In this document: positions 1 to 6,036 of the stretch, piece by piece
Numbering within the stretch: position 1 is the first letter of the stretch
Layout of the letters: every line of letters starts with the position of its first letter
Source of the DNA: Chloroflexota bacterium
GTDB lineage: Bacteria > Chloroflexota > Dehalococcoidia > Dehalococcoidales > WRFJ01
Length of the DNA stretch: 8,323 nt
Direction: 5' to 3'
Assembly (NCBI GenBank): GCA_009778865.1
Contig: WRFJ01000032.1
Span: 1 to 8,323, forward strand
The notes under the pieces: generated by a model
What the model saw: only the letters and a program-made list of their open reading frames with translations
Databases searched by the model: none
Told to the model about the DNA's origin: nothing
Program-made: the position numbers and the translations under genes

Positions 1-615
1 GCCATCCACTATGCCAGCACCCAACGCAATAATGTTTTTTAACGCACCACCCAGTTCGGTGCCGATCATATCGGTATTAGTGTATATAAAAAGATTGTCA
101 GTGGATAAGATATCGTGAGCTAAAACAGCTTTTTCACGATTTTCCGAAGCAACAACTGTTACAGAGGGCATACCATCCATGATTTCACGGGCAATGTTGG
201 GGCCCGATAGAGCCATAACATTATTACGTAAAGCTGGCGGCAACTCCTCGCGTATTACCTCGGTCATACGCTTATGCGAGCCATCTTCCAAGCCTTTAGA
301 GGCTGATATAATCAACATATTGTCTGTTAGAAAGCAAGCCATAGCCCTAGCATTATCGCGCATAGTTTGCGAAGGCACAGCGATTATTACCACATTACTC
401 TCATACATAGCCTCGGCCATATTAAGAGTGGGAGTAATATTTTTATGAAATTTAAAGGGATTCTTTAAATCCTGTATAAAAGGACCTTGCTTAATAAATA
501 TTTGGTGCTCTTGTGCATCGCGTGACCATATGCGCACGGCATGTCCGCTTTTAGCCAATACAGTAGCCAAAGTAGCTCCCCAGGAAGTAGCACCGATAAC
601 AGTAATATTAGACAT
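1..615 (-). CDS. gpsA: Glycerol-3-phosphate dehydrogenase [NAD(P)+], N-terminal 205 residues
   Basis: GpsA is the cytosolic enzyme that reduces dihydroxyacetone phosphate to sn-glycerol 3-phosphate, the backbone precursor for phospholipids. The ATG at 615-613 opens a frame that runs through the left edge, so only the N-terminal NAD(P)-binding domain and the start of the C-terminal domain are present. Visible motifs are the nucleotide-binding loop VIGATSWG (residues 6-13), SKGLED (106-111, with conserved Lys107), SGPN near the domain end, and TELGGALKN (186-194), whose Lys193 matches the second conserved catalytic lysine. The loop has Thr10 where most GpsA proteins have the second Gly of GxGxxG. 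It is the last visible gene of der-plsY-gpsA, starting 16 bases after the plsY stop, with a weak AAGGT element about 12 bases upstream. The family call is firm. Confidence 0.96.
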   Translation of the reverse strand, partial: MSNITVIGATSWGATLATVLAKSGHAVRIWSRDAQEHQIFIKQGPFIQDLKNPFKFHKNITPTLNMAEAMYESNVVIIAVPSQTMRDNARAMACFLTDNMLIISASKGLEDGSHKRMTEVIREELPPALRNNVMALSGPNIAREIMDGMPSVTVVASENREKAVLAHDILSTDNLFIYTNTDMIGTELGGALKNIIALGAGIVDG

Positions 616-631
616 ACTATGATTTTACCTT

Positions 632-1300
632 TTAAGATAGGCTAGGTGCCGATTTATTATTTTTACCCATAGGCCGCTCTTTACCCTGCAATAAACGGAG
701 AATATTCTCTTTATGTTTCATGCCTATTACTAAAGTGCCACCTAAAGTATAAACCAAATATTCAAGCGGAAAACCATTAATAATAAACATTGGTATAAGT
801 ATGACATAAGTAGCTATTACGCCAGCAATAGAGCCTAATGAGGCATATCCCCATATAAGTACGATAATCAGGAAAATCTCACCGCCGACTAGACCAGCCA
901 TCGGGCACAGAGCAGATAAAGCGCCAAAAAAAGTAGCTACACCCTTACCGCCTTTAAAACCTAAAAAAATTGGCCAGATATGACCGGCTAAGACAATAAA
1001 ACCGCCCAAAACTTGAGCACCGAGCATACCAAAGGCATAGCCATAAATAAGAAAATAACTGTTGCCCATAATAAGGCCGGCTAAGAACACTGCTATCAAG
1101 CCTTTGGTAAAATCCAATATACCTATTATTATGCCGTACCAGCGTCCCAATACGCGCGAGGCATTGGTGGCACCTACGTTGCCCGAACCCACCGAGCGGA
1201 TATCGGTGCCGCCCTTCCATTTGGTAATTATATAACTAAACGGTATACTGCCGATTAGGTAGCATACCATGGCTATTAAATATAATTTAAGAAAAATCAT
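632..1300 (-). CDS. plsY: Glycerol-3-phosphate acyltransferase PlsY (acyl-phosphate dependent)
   Basis: PlsY is an integral membrane enzyme that transfers an acyl group from acyl phosphate to the sn-1 position of glycerol 3-phosphate, giving lysophosphatidic acid. The 222-residue product is slightly longer than typical family members of about 200. It shows the three conserved cytoplasmic motifs: GSGNVGATNASRVLG (38-52), GFKGGKGVATFFG (114-126, the Gly-rich phosphate-binding loop), and KHKENILRLLQGKE (195-208). Hydrophobic helices lie between the motifs, consistent with a multi-pass protein. The last 15 or so residues are polar and probably disordered. The start lies 15 bases after the der stop with no clear Shine-Dalgarno, suggesting coupling to der translation; Met11 is a less likely alternative. 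GpsA, encoded next, supplies its acceptor substrate. Confidence 0.97.
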   Translation of the reverse strand: MIFLKLYLIAMVCYLIGSIPFSYIITKWKGGTDIRSVGSGNVGATNASRVLGRWYGIIIGILDFTKGLIAVFLAGLIMGNSYFLIYGYAFGMLGAQVLGGFIVLAGHIWPIFLGFKGGKGVATFFGALSALCPMAGLVGGEIFLIIVLIWGYASLGSIAGVIATYVILIPMFIINGFPLEYLVYTLGGTLVIGMKHKENILRLLQGKERPMGKNNKSAPSLS

Positions 1301-1315
1301 CGGTTATTTATATGC

Positions 1316-2662
1316 CTATATTTTTTCTTCCGGTTCTTTGCTCTCGCCACGGTTTTTATATATTAAACTGATGGGCGAATATCTAAAGCCAAACTCTTCA
1401 CGCAATCTATTTTGCAGAAAACGATCATAGGAAAAATGTATTAAACTTTTGTCGTTTACAAACATAACGAAAATGGGCGGATTAATGCCAACTTGGGTGC
1501 TGTATAAAATCTTTAATTGTCGGCGGCCTTCACGCGGCGGCATTTGCTCGGTGGTAATACGGCTTAAAGTCGAGTTAACTGTTTTAGTAGCAAAACGCTT
1601 TTGGCGCTCAAGATATATTTCTTTAACCATTGGTAATATATTTTTTAAATTAAAACCAGTTTTACCAGAAACAAACATCACTGGCACATAGGGCATAAAG
1701 CGTAGTTTTTGGCGGATAGTTTCACTAAATCTGTTGCGGTCTAAATCAAAGACCAAGTCGCATTTAGTGATAACCACTATCACGCCTTTTTTTTCTTCCT
1801 CCACCAAACCGGCTAAGTGAATATCCTGAGCGGTGCCGACTTCGGTAGCATCCATCACCAAAAGCACTATGTCGGCACTTTTAACAGCTCTAAGGGAACT
1901 GTATACAGAATAGCGCTCAATGCCTTTTTCTATCTTGCCACGGCGGCGTATACCAGCGGTATCTATTATTACATATTTTTGTTCGTTTTGCGAGAAGGCA
2001 GTATCAATACTGTCGCGGGTGGTGCCTGGTATATTGGATACTACGCTGCGCTCTTGTCCTACCAAAGCATTTAAAATGGTGCTTTTACCTACATTGGCCC
2101 GGCCGGCTATGGCCAGACGTATGGCAGTATTATCGGTATTATTGTAGTTTTCTTCGGTAGCAGTTGCCGGTAGCTTTTGATATACGGCATCCAGCACGTC
2201 ATAAATACCCAGACCATGGTAAGCCGAAATTGATATAGGATCGCCTAAGCCTAAAGCATAAAATTCATTGGCATGCATTTCCAGGGCGGTATTATCGGCT
2301 TTATTGGCTACCAGTACTATCGGTTTATCGGAGCGGCGTACTATTTGTGCCAATTCTTTATCTATTGGTGTCAATCCGGTTTTAATATCAACTATGAAAA
2401 TAATAATGTCGGAATCATTTATGGCTGCTATTACTTGGCTGTTGGCAGCTTGTGCTATCTCGTCTTGGGCATTAGGTACCAAACCGCCGGTATCTACCAG
2501 TGTAAATTGGCGGTCGCTCCATTGGCTATCAGCAAAAATACGATCACGTGTGGTGCCTGGCATGTCCTCAGTAATAGCTATTTTTTTGCCAGCTATGCGA
2601 TTTAACAAGCTGCTTTTGCCCACATTAGGACGGCCAACGATAGCTACAAGCGGTTTAGTCAT
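1316..2662 (-). CDS. der: Ribosome biogenesis GTPase Der (EngA)
   Basis: Der is an essential double-GTPase that binds the 50S ribosomal subunit during assembly. At 448 residues it has the full family length. G domain 1 contains GRPNVGKS (10-17), PGTTRD (35-40), DTGG (57-60) and NKAD (120-123). G domain 2 contains GRANVGKS (187-194), PGTTRD (212-217), DTAG (234-237) and TKCD (299-302). The tandem G domains are followed by the C-terminal KH-like RNA-binding domain (about 350-440), with its usual PPREGRRQLKILYSTQ stretch. Oddities are mild: Ala189 replaces Pro in the second P-loop, and Thr299 replaces Asn in the second NKxD, a substitution also seen in other TRAFAC GTPases. The ATG at 2662 is preceded by AAGGG with a 6-base gap. 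A hairpin ends just upstream of that site, and plsY follows 15 bases downstream. Confidence 0.98.
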   Translation of the reverse strand: MTKPLVAIVGRPNVGKSSLLNRIAGKKIAITEDMPGTTRDRIFADSQWSDRQFTLVDTGGLVPNAQDEIAQAANSQVIAAINDSDIIIFIVDIKTGLTPIDKELAQIVRRSDKPIVLVANKADNTALEMHANEFYALGLGDPISISAYHGLGIYDVLDAVYQKLPATATEENYNNTDNTAIRLAIAGRANVGKSTILNALVGQERSVVSNIPGTTRDSIDTAFSQNEQKYVIIDTAGIRRRGKIEKGIERYSVYSSLRAVKSADIVLLVMDATEVGTAQDIHLAGLVEEEKKGVIVVITKCDLVFDLDRNRFSETIRQKLRFMPYVPVMFVSGKTGFNLKNILPMVKEIYLERQKRFATKTVNSTLSRITTEQMPPREGRRQLKILYSTQVGINPPIFVMFVNDKSLIHFSYDRFLQNRLREEFGFRYSPISLIYKNRGESKEPEEKI

Positions 2663-2668
2663 CTCTAT

Positions 2669-2673
2669 CCCTT
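2669..2673 (-). promoter_or_regulatory. Ribosome binding site of der, abutting a terminator-like hairpin
   Basis: Read on the minus strand, AAGGG lies 6 bases before the der ATG. It directly follows the U-run of the hairpin at 2675-2710, so no room remains for a promoter between hairpin and gene. Confidence 0.6.
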
Positions 2674-2674
2674 A

Positions 2675-2710
2675 AAAAAGCCTGCAATGGCTAGCCATTG
2701 CAGGCTTTTT
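2675..2710 (-). terminator. Perfect 36-bp palindrome: intrinsic terminator or attenuator upstream of der
   Basis: The sequence is exactly self-complementary over 36 bp: an A-run, GCCTGCAATGG, a CTAG loop, CCATTGCAGGC, then a T-run. Transcribed leftwards it gives a GC-rich 11-bp stem followed by six U residues, a textbook Rho-independent terminator. It lies 44 bases past the stop of the upstream 359-residue gene and only 12 bases before the der ATG. It can end the argF transcript, but any promoter serving der must lie upstream of it, so it may also act as a leader attenuator. Confidence 0.85.
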
Positions 2711-2725
2711 GAATCATCGGGATTG

Positions 2726-2734
2726 ATTATAACA
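2726..2734 (-). promoter_or_regulatory. Candidate extended -10 promoter for der-plsY-gpsA
   Basis: On the minus strand the sequence reads TG-T-TATAAT, a perfect extended -10 element. No good -35 box lies 16-18 bases upstream, which is tolerated by extended -10 promoters. The predicted start near 2719-2717 would give a leader of about 56 nucleotides containing the 2675-2710 hairpin. The region is AT-rich, so chance occurrence is possible. Confidence 0.5.
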
Positions 2735-2754
2735 TAAAACTAATTAATAAATTA

Positions 2755-3834
2755 TTAATAAGTAAACTTTCTGTATTCGCTGTCATCGCGGTCGCGGCTA
2801 AAAGTGTTTTGTGTGGTAGCAATTGAACTATATTCATCTTCACCGGGTATATCATTAGTTTTATCGGTGGAAACTTTGGTTGGAATTCTGTTGCGTTTTT
2901 CATAATTGGCCCGGCGCATAGCTTCGTATTCTTCACGCGGGTCAGATCTGGGGGGACGAGCGGCTATTTTAGGCTCTTCTTCGCGATAAGATTCACCGCC
3001 ATACTCGCGTTTATAAGCGTTTTCTTTATTCTCTTTAGTTTGGTGAGCAGGGACGCCTATAGCATAGTTAGCCATAGAAGGAGCTGAGTGGTTAAAGCTG
3101 GTTGGTGGCATATTTTGTGGCTGAGTAACTGTGTAGTTATAGTTAATTGGTTGGGGAGTGGTGTTTAAACCGGGTACGGTATAAGCCATACTGCCCACAA
3201 AAATGGCATCTTTAACACTGTTAGCGTCCAATTCGGTTTTACCGCTTTTTACAGCCAGATTAATTAATTCGCGGAAGGAGTTGGTAAAAGAATTATATTC
3301 GGCTGAAAAGCGATTGTATTGCTCAATCATCTCGGTAGGCAGTTCAACTTTCTCGGCAATATCTCTTAACTGTTCAATATATTCATGATAGAGGCTGTTG
3401 AGCATCCATAATTCCTGCAAATAGCGGCGGATGTAGATGGCAAAGCGGCCTGTGGCACTGTCAGTCTCTATGCGGGAAATATAATTTTCGCACCAAGTAT
3501 TGTATACACGCTCAGTTTGCTCGCAAGCGTGCGCATATTCCCATAATTCGGGATCTTTGGTGCGGAAGAGTTCACGGATAATGGCAAAAACCGAGTATGA
3601 ACTTTCACCGCCAAAGCGGCGGGTAAAATAACCAGACACTTGACGTATACGATCGGAGATTTTTTCATTTGCTCTTTCCTGAGCAGTTATGATAGCTACG
3701 GCTATGCCTATCAGCATGACAGCACTCATTAAGCCCAGCGTCAGCCAGTTCTCCCATTCGGCTAAATTGCCGACAACACCTATAAGCAACATTAAAATGG
3801 GAGACCATAACCAAACAAATAAATTTTTAGCCAT
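2755..3834 (-). CDS. Uncharacterised membrane-anchored protein with charged C-terminal tail
   Basis: I do not recognise this 359-residue protein. Two hydrophobic segments (about 5-25 and 31-51) form a likely N-terminal hairpin with no signal-peptidase site. Residues 52-215 look helical and soluble, rich in aromatic and charged residues, with RRYLQELWMLNSLYHEYIEQL as a likely amphipathic stretch (the count of pairs such as Cys-x-Cys is too low to suggest metal binding). Residues 217-267 are a Pro/Gln/Asn/Tyr-rich linker, and 268-359 are highly charged with many Arg, Glu, Asp and Tyr, probably disordered. Topology should leave the soluble part in the cytoplasm, although positive charges on both sides make this uncertain. 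The start is supported by AAGGAG at 3847-3842, 7 bases upstream. It begins 23 bases after argF, so the two are probably cotranscribed. A structural, envelope or cell-shape role is conceivable but unsupported. Confidence 0.9.
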   Translation of the reverse strand: MAKNLFVWLWSPILMLLIGVVGNLAEWENWLTLGLMSAVMLIGIAVAIITAQERANEKISDRIRQVSGYFTRRFGGESSYSVFAIIRELFRTKDPELWEYAHACEQTERVYNTWCENYISRIETDSATGRFAIYIRRYLQELWMLNSLYHEYIEQLRDIAEKVELPTEMIEQYNRFSAEYNSFTNSFRELINLAVKSGKTELDANSVKDAIFVGSMAYTVPGLNTTPQPINYNYTVTQPQNMPPTSFNHSAPSMANYAIGVPAHQTKENKENAYKREYGGESYREEEPKIAARPPRSDPREEYEAMRRANYEKRNRIPTKVSTDKTNDIPGEDEYSSIATTQNTFSRDRDDSEYRKFTY

Positions 3835-3841
3835 GACGGCT

Positions 3842-3847
3842 CTCCTT
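3842..3847 (-). promoter_or_regulatory. Strong Shine-Dalgarno of the 359-residue gene
   Basis: AAGGAG on the minus strand lies 7 bases before the ATG at 3834, inside the 23-base gap after argF. It fixes the start codon and shows the gene is translated independently even though it is probably cotranscribed with argF. Confidence 0.8.
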
Positions 3848-3857
3848 GGAGTTATTT

Positions 3858-4790
3858 TTATGTATTTAGACCCATACCCAAAGCGCCCAGCAAGTGCAGG
3901 AGTACGGCCTTTTGAACATGCAGGCGGTTTTCTGCCTGATCAAATACTACACTTTGTGTATGATTTAAGAAACCCTTAGCTATTTCGTCGCCGTAATGTG
4001 CCGGCAAGGGATGCATTATAATAGCATTAGGAGCGTATATGCGCAATAATTTTTCATTAATCTGGTAATCTTTAAATATACGACGCTTATTTTCGCTTTC
4101 CCCTTCTTGTCCCATTGATACCCATACGTCGGTATAAAGCACATCAGCGCCTCTGGCCGCTTCTTTGACATCTTTAGTCCACACTAATTCGCAATTATTG
4201 TTATCGGCATATTCTAAACCCTTTTCCCACAATTCCTGACGTATATTGTAACCATTCGGTGCAGCAATACGGAAGTTGGCACCTAAAGCTGTGGCAGCTA
4301 GCATAAGTGAAGCGGCCACATTATTGCCGTCGCCTATATAAGCAATAGTCACTCCCTTAAAATGACCTTTATGTTCTAAGATGGTTAACATATCGGCTAA
4401 AGCCTGGCAGGGATGCTCGTCATCGTCTAAAGCGTTAATAACGGGTACCGAAGCCCATTTGGCCAGTTCTATATTGGTTTGATGAGAAAAAGTGCGGGCA
4501 GCAATAATATCTACATAGCGCGAAAGCACTCTGGCTACATCCGCTATCGGTTCTCGTTTGCCCAGACCTATTTCAGATGGTGACAAATAAATAGCATTAC
4601 CACCCAGTTCCTTGGCTGCCAACTCAAAACTGACACGCGTACGCAAAGAAGGCTTCTCAAATATCAAAACCAAAGTTTTATTTTCCAGAATATTAAAATA
4701 ACGATGTTTTTTTAAGTAAATGGCACTTTCTATAAGGTGAGCCACTTCTTCGTTGGAAAGATCGGTAATGGACAGGAAGTCTTTTTTCAT
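3858..4790 (-). CDS. argF: Ornithine carbamoyltransferase
   Basis: This cytosolic enzyme of arginine biosynthesis joins carbamoyl phosphate and ornithine to make citrulline. The 310-residue length fits the family. The carbamoyl-phosphate loop is SLRTR (48-52), followed by VSFE. HPCQALADM (126-134) matches the conserved HPxQ motif. The ornithine-binding loop is DVWVSMG, ending at Ser225-Met226-Gly227, which favours ornithine over aspartate as acceptor. FDQAENRLHVQKAVL near the C terminus is typical of OTCases. The usual HCLPAH motif reads HPLPAH here, with Pro261 in place of the conserved Cys. The catabolic role (arcB) is less likely because no arcA or arcC is nearby. The ATG at 4790 has GGGAG about 6 bases upstream and a good promoter at 4819-4847. 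The uncharacterised membrane gene follows after 23 bases. Confidence 0.95.
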   Translation of the reverse strand: MKKDFLSITDLSNEEVAHLIESAIYLKKHRYFNILENKTLVLIFEKPSLRTRVSFELAAKELGGNAIYLSPSEIGLGKREPIADVARVLSRYVDIIAARTFSHQTNIELAKWASVPVINALDDDEHPCQALADMLTILEHKGHFKGVTIAYIGDGNNVAASLMLAATALGANFRIAAPNGYNIRQELWEKGLEYADNNNCELVWTKDVKEAARGADVLYTDVWVSMGQEGESENKRRIFKDYQINEKLLRIYAPNAIIMHPLPAHYGDEIAKGFLNHTQSVVFDQAENRLHVQKAVLLHLLGALGMGLNT

Positions 4791-4818
4791 GTTTTACTCC
4801 CATTATTGATTAAACTCA

Positions 4819-4847
4819 ATTATATATCCTTTTTTTCTTAAAGTTAA
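4819..4847 (-). promoter_or_regulatory. Putative sigma70 promoter of argF
   Basis: On the minus strand TTAACT (4847-4842) is followed after exactly 17 bases by a perfect TATAAT (4824-4819). The predicted transcription start is near 4812, giving a leader of about 22 nucleotides that includes the GGGAG ribosome binding site. The -35 box matches four of six consensus bases. I see no clear arginine-repressor box nearby. Confidence 0.65.
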
Positions 4848-4896
4848 GTTTTTATATCTCTGCTATATTTTACAAAAACATGTTATTTCATTTACC

Positions 4897-4902
4897 ATTA
4901 TA
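4897..4902 (-). promoter_or_regulatory. Possible second, distal -10 box for argF
   Basis: A second perfect TATAAT on the minus strand lies about 100 bases before argF. The best upstream -35 candidates (TTGCAC with a 14-base gap, AGCTTG with 17) are poor, so this is only a weak alternative to the proximal promoter. Confidence 0.25.
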
Positions 4903-4992
4903 GCGATCTATGCAGTGTGCAAGCTTGTGGTTTCTAAAAGAAAACATTCGGATGACAGATGAGTAAAATAACGGCATGGCCCTTGATTTTAT

Positions 4993-5020
4993 TTGCGTTA
5001 CACTGCAATAAACCTATACA
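4993..5020 (+). promoter_or_regulatory. Weak putative promoter of the first rhodanese gene
   Basis: TTGCGT (4993-4998), a 16-base gap and TATACA (5015-5020) form a modest sigma70-like pair. TACAAT at 5017-5022 with an 18-base gap is an alternative -10. The predicted start near 5027 would give a leader of about 25 nucleotides ending in a weak AGAG ribosome site. The rest of the 4791-5051 intergenic stretch is AT-rich and contains an 8-bp inverted pair (4911-4918 and 5000-5007) but no gene I can support. Confidence 0.35.
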
Positions 5021-5051
5021 ATAAACAGCAAATAACTCTTTAGAGAAATTA

Positions 5052-5471
5052 ATGACTATTATCCATAAAAGTAAATTGAGTCGTTTTTTCTTGTGGGCTA
5101 CGATTTCGTTTCTGATAGGTTCTTTAGCCTTTACTCTCTTAGCTTGCGTAAATACTACTTTTATTTCGGTTACTCCCGAAAAAGCCAAAGAAATAGCCGC
5201 TTCCAAAGCGGTAGTGTATTTAGATGTGCGTACAGTTTTAGAATATACTGACGGTCATATAGATGGCGCTGTTAATTTAGACTATAACCATAATAATTTT
5301 GAAAACAGTTTAGCTTCATTAGATAAAAGTATGGTGTATATTGTTTATTGTCAGGCCGGTGTTCGTAGTAAAAACACCTTAAAAATAATGTGGGAAATGC
5401 AATTTAAAGAAGCTTACGATATTAAAGGCGGCATTACGGCCTGGCAAAATGCCGGTTATCCAGTTATCTAG
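5052..5471 (+). CDS. Rhodanese-domain lipoprotein
   Basis: This 139-residue product is an exported single-domain rhodanese. A basic N terminus (Lys6, Lys8, Arg11), a hydrophobic core and the lipobox LLAC, with Cys32 as the lipidation site, mark a lipoprotein anchored outside the membrane. The rhodanese fold covers about 38-139: VYLDVR (55-60), the family's DGHIDGAVNLDY (67-78), and the active-site loop CQAGVRS (100-106) with catalytic Cys100 and Arg105. GGITAWQNAGYPV closes the domain. Catalytically competent rhodaneses transfer sulfane sulfur through a cysteine persulfide, but the substrate and acceptor here are unknown. The ATG follows only a weak AGAG site. A closely related frameshifted copy follows after 49 bases, pointing to tandem duplication and probable cotranscription. 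Confidence 0.93.
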   Translation: MTIIHKSKLSRFFLWATISFLIGSLAFTLLACVNTTFISVTPEKAKEIAASKAVVYLDVRTVLEYTDGHIDGAVNLDYNHNNFENSLASLDKSMVYIVYCQAGVRSKNTLKIMWEMQFKEAYDIKGGITAWQNAGYPVI

Positions 5472-5510
5472 TAAATAATATTCGGTTTGTTTTATAACAA
5501 TTTTGTACTG

Positions 5511-5516
5511 AGGAGG
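5511..5516 (+). promoter_or_regulatory. Perfect Shine-Dalgarno serving the ATG at 5521
   Basis: AGGAGG lies 4 bases before ATG 5521. It is the strongest ribosome site in the window and shows that the original start of the second rhodanese gene was 5521, not the TTG at 5586, which has no ribosome site of its own. Confidence 0.8.
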
Positions 5517-5520
5517 AGCT

Positions 5521-5598
5521 ATGGGTAGTCATTCTGCTTCTAAATTTCGAGATTTTACTAAGTTAACTTTGATTATAACGGTGGTTTGTTGCTGGTGA
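5521..5598 (+). pseudogene. Detached 5' part of the second rhodanese lipoprotein gene (frameshift)
   Basis: From ATG 5521 the frame encodes MGSHSASKFRDFTK and then the hydrophobic stretch LTLIITVV before reaching TGA at 5596-5598. This is the n-region and early h-region of a lipoprotein signal peptide. The remainder (LLLVISFSLVGC) continues in another frame. Adding one T to the TTT at 5585-5587 joins the two into a 139-residue protein, the same length as the preceding paralogue, with the lipidated Cys at position 34. A real mutation, an assembly or read error, and programmed frameshifting all fit; the run is too short to suggest slippage-based phase variation. Confidence 0.75.
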
Positions 5599-5939
5599 TT
5601 TCTTTTAGTTTGGTGGGTTGCGGGAATTTTAATGATGTATCAGCTCAAAAAGCTTTACAGCTTAAAAACCAGGGCGCTATAGTTTTGGATATACGTTCAA
5701 GCTTGCTTTATGATCAAGGGCATATTGAAGGTTCTAAAAATATAGATTATAACTCTGGCGATTTTTCCGAACAGCTTAATAAATTAGATAAAAATACTGT
5801 ATATCTTATTTGTGGCAATAACACTGATGTGCCGTCTACAGTTTTACTAATGAAAGAAAACGATTTTAAAGAAGTGCATGCCATCAAAAATGGTATAGAT
5901 GGCTGGAAAGAGGCTGGTTATCCTATTTCTATTTGGTAA
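5586..5939 (+). CDS. Diverged rhodanese-domain lipoprotein, main frame after the frameshift
   Basis: The open frame gives 117 residues if read from TTG 5586, but the genuine start is probably ATG 5521 with a one-base disruption. Visible parts are the end of a signal peptide with lipobox LVGC (Cys12 from TTG), then a rhodanese-like domain: IVLDIR (32-37), QGHIEGSKNIDY (44-55) and KNGIDGWKEAGYP at the end. These match the preceding gene closely, so the pair arose by duplication. The active-site loop is altered. Cys76 is present, but the CxxGxR pattern is replaced by CGNNTDVPS with one residue deleted, so no arginine or central glycine cradles the cysteine. Sulfurtransferase activity is doubtful and a binding role is possible. 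Reinitiation at GTG 5595, overlapping the upstream TGA, is another way it might be expressed. Confidence 0.82.
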   Translation: MLLVISFSLVGCGNFNDVSAQKALQLKNQGAIVLDIRSSLLYDQGHIEGSKNIDYNSGDFSEQLNKLDKNTVYLICGNNTDVPSTVLLMKENDFKEVHAIKNGIDGWKEAGYPISIW

Positions 5940-5957
5940 AATTTAGTTATCGGTTGT

Positions 5958-5995
5958 AATGATTAGGCCTTGCTTTAAAGCAAGGCCTAATCATT
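5958..5995. terminator. Perfect 38-bp palindrome between convergent genes, likely bidirectional terminator
   Basis: The 38 bases are exactly self-complementary, centred on CTTT/AAAG, with a GC-rich middle (AGGCCTTGC and its complement). It lies 18 bases past the rhodanese stop and 41 bases past the convergent marR stop, the expected place for a shared terminator. No T-run follows immediately: rightwards, GGGGTGTTTTAATTTTTT comes next, so the uridines are late. It may work as a weak intrinsic terminator, as an RNA 3' stabiliser, or as a protein-binding dyad. Confidence 0.7.
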
Positions 5996-6036
5996 GGGGT
6001 GTTTTAATTTTTTAGCTTCTCACATCTTTATTATTA

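Noticed and set aside
1765..1773. Thr instead of Asn in the second NKxD motif of Der (TKCD) as a sign of lost function
   Set aside because: TKxD is a known working variant in related GTPases, and all other G motifs are intact.
2299..2675. Long plus-strand open frames opposite der (for example 2268-2675 and 2273-2605)
   Set aside because: They are antisense shadows of a fully conserved gene and lack ribosome sites or recognisable products.
4959..5024. A 21-codon plus-strand frame (MSKITAWPLILFALHCNKPIQ) upstream of the first rhodanese gene
   Set aside because: It has no good Shine-Dalgarno and overlaps the candidate promoter, and short frames of this size are expected by chance. No run of regulatory codons suggests a leader peptide.
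5584..5590. Programmed -1 frameshift site at GGTTTGT
   Set aside because: It is not a classical X XXY YYZ slippery heptamer and no stable downstream structure is evident. A simple one-base indel is the easier explanation.
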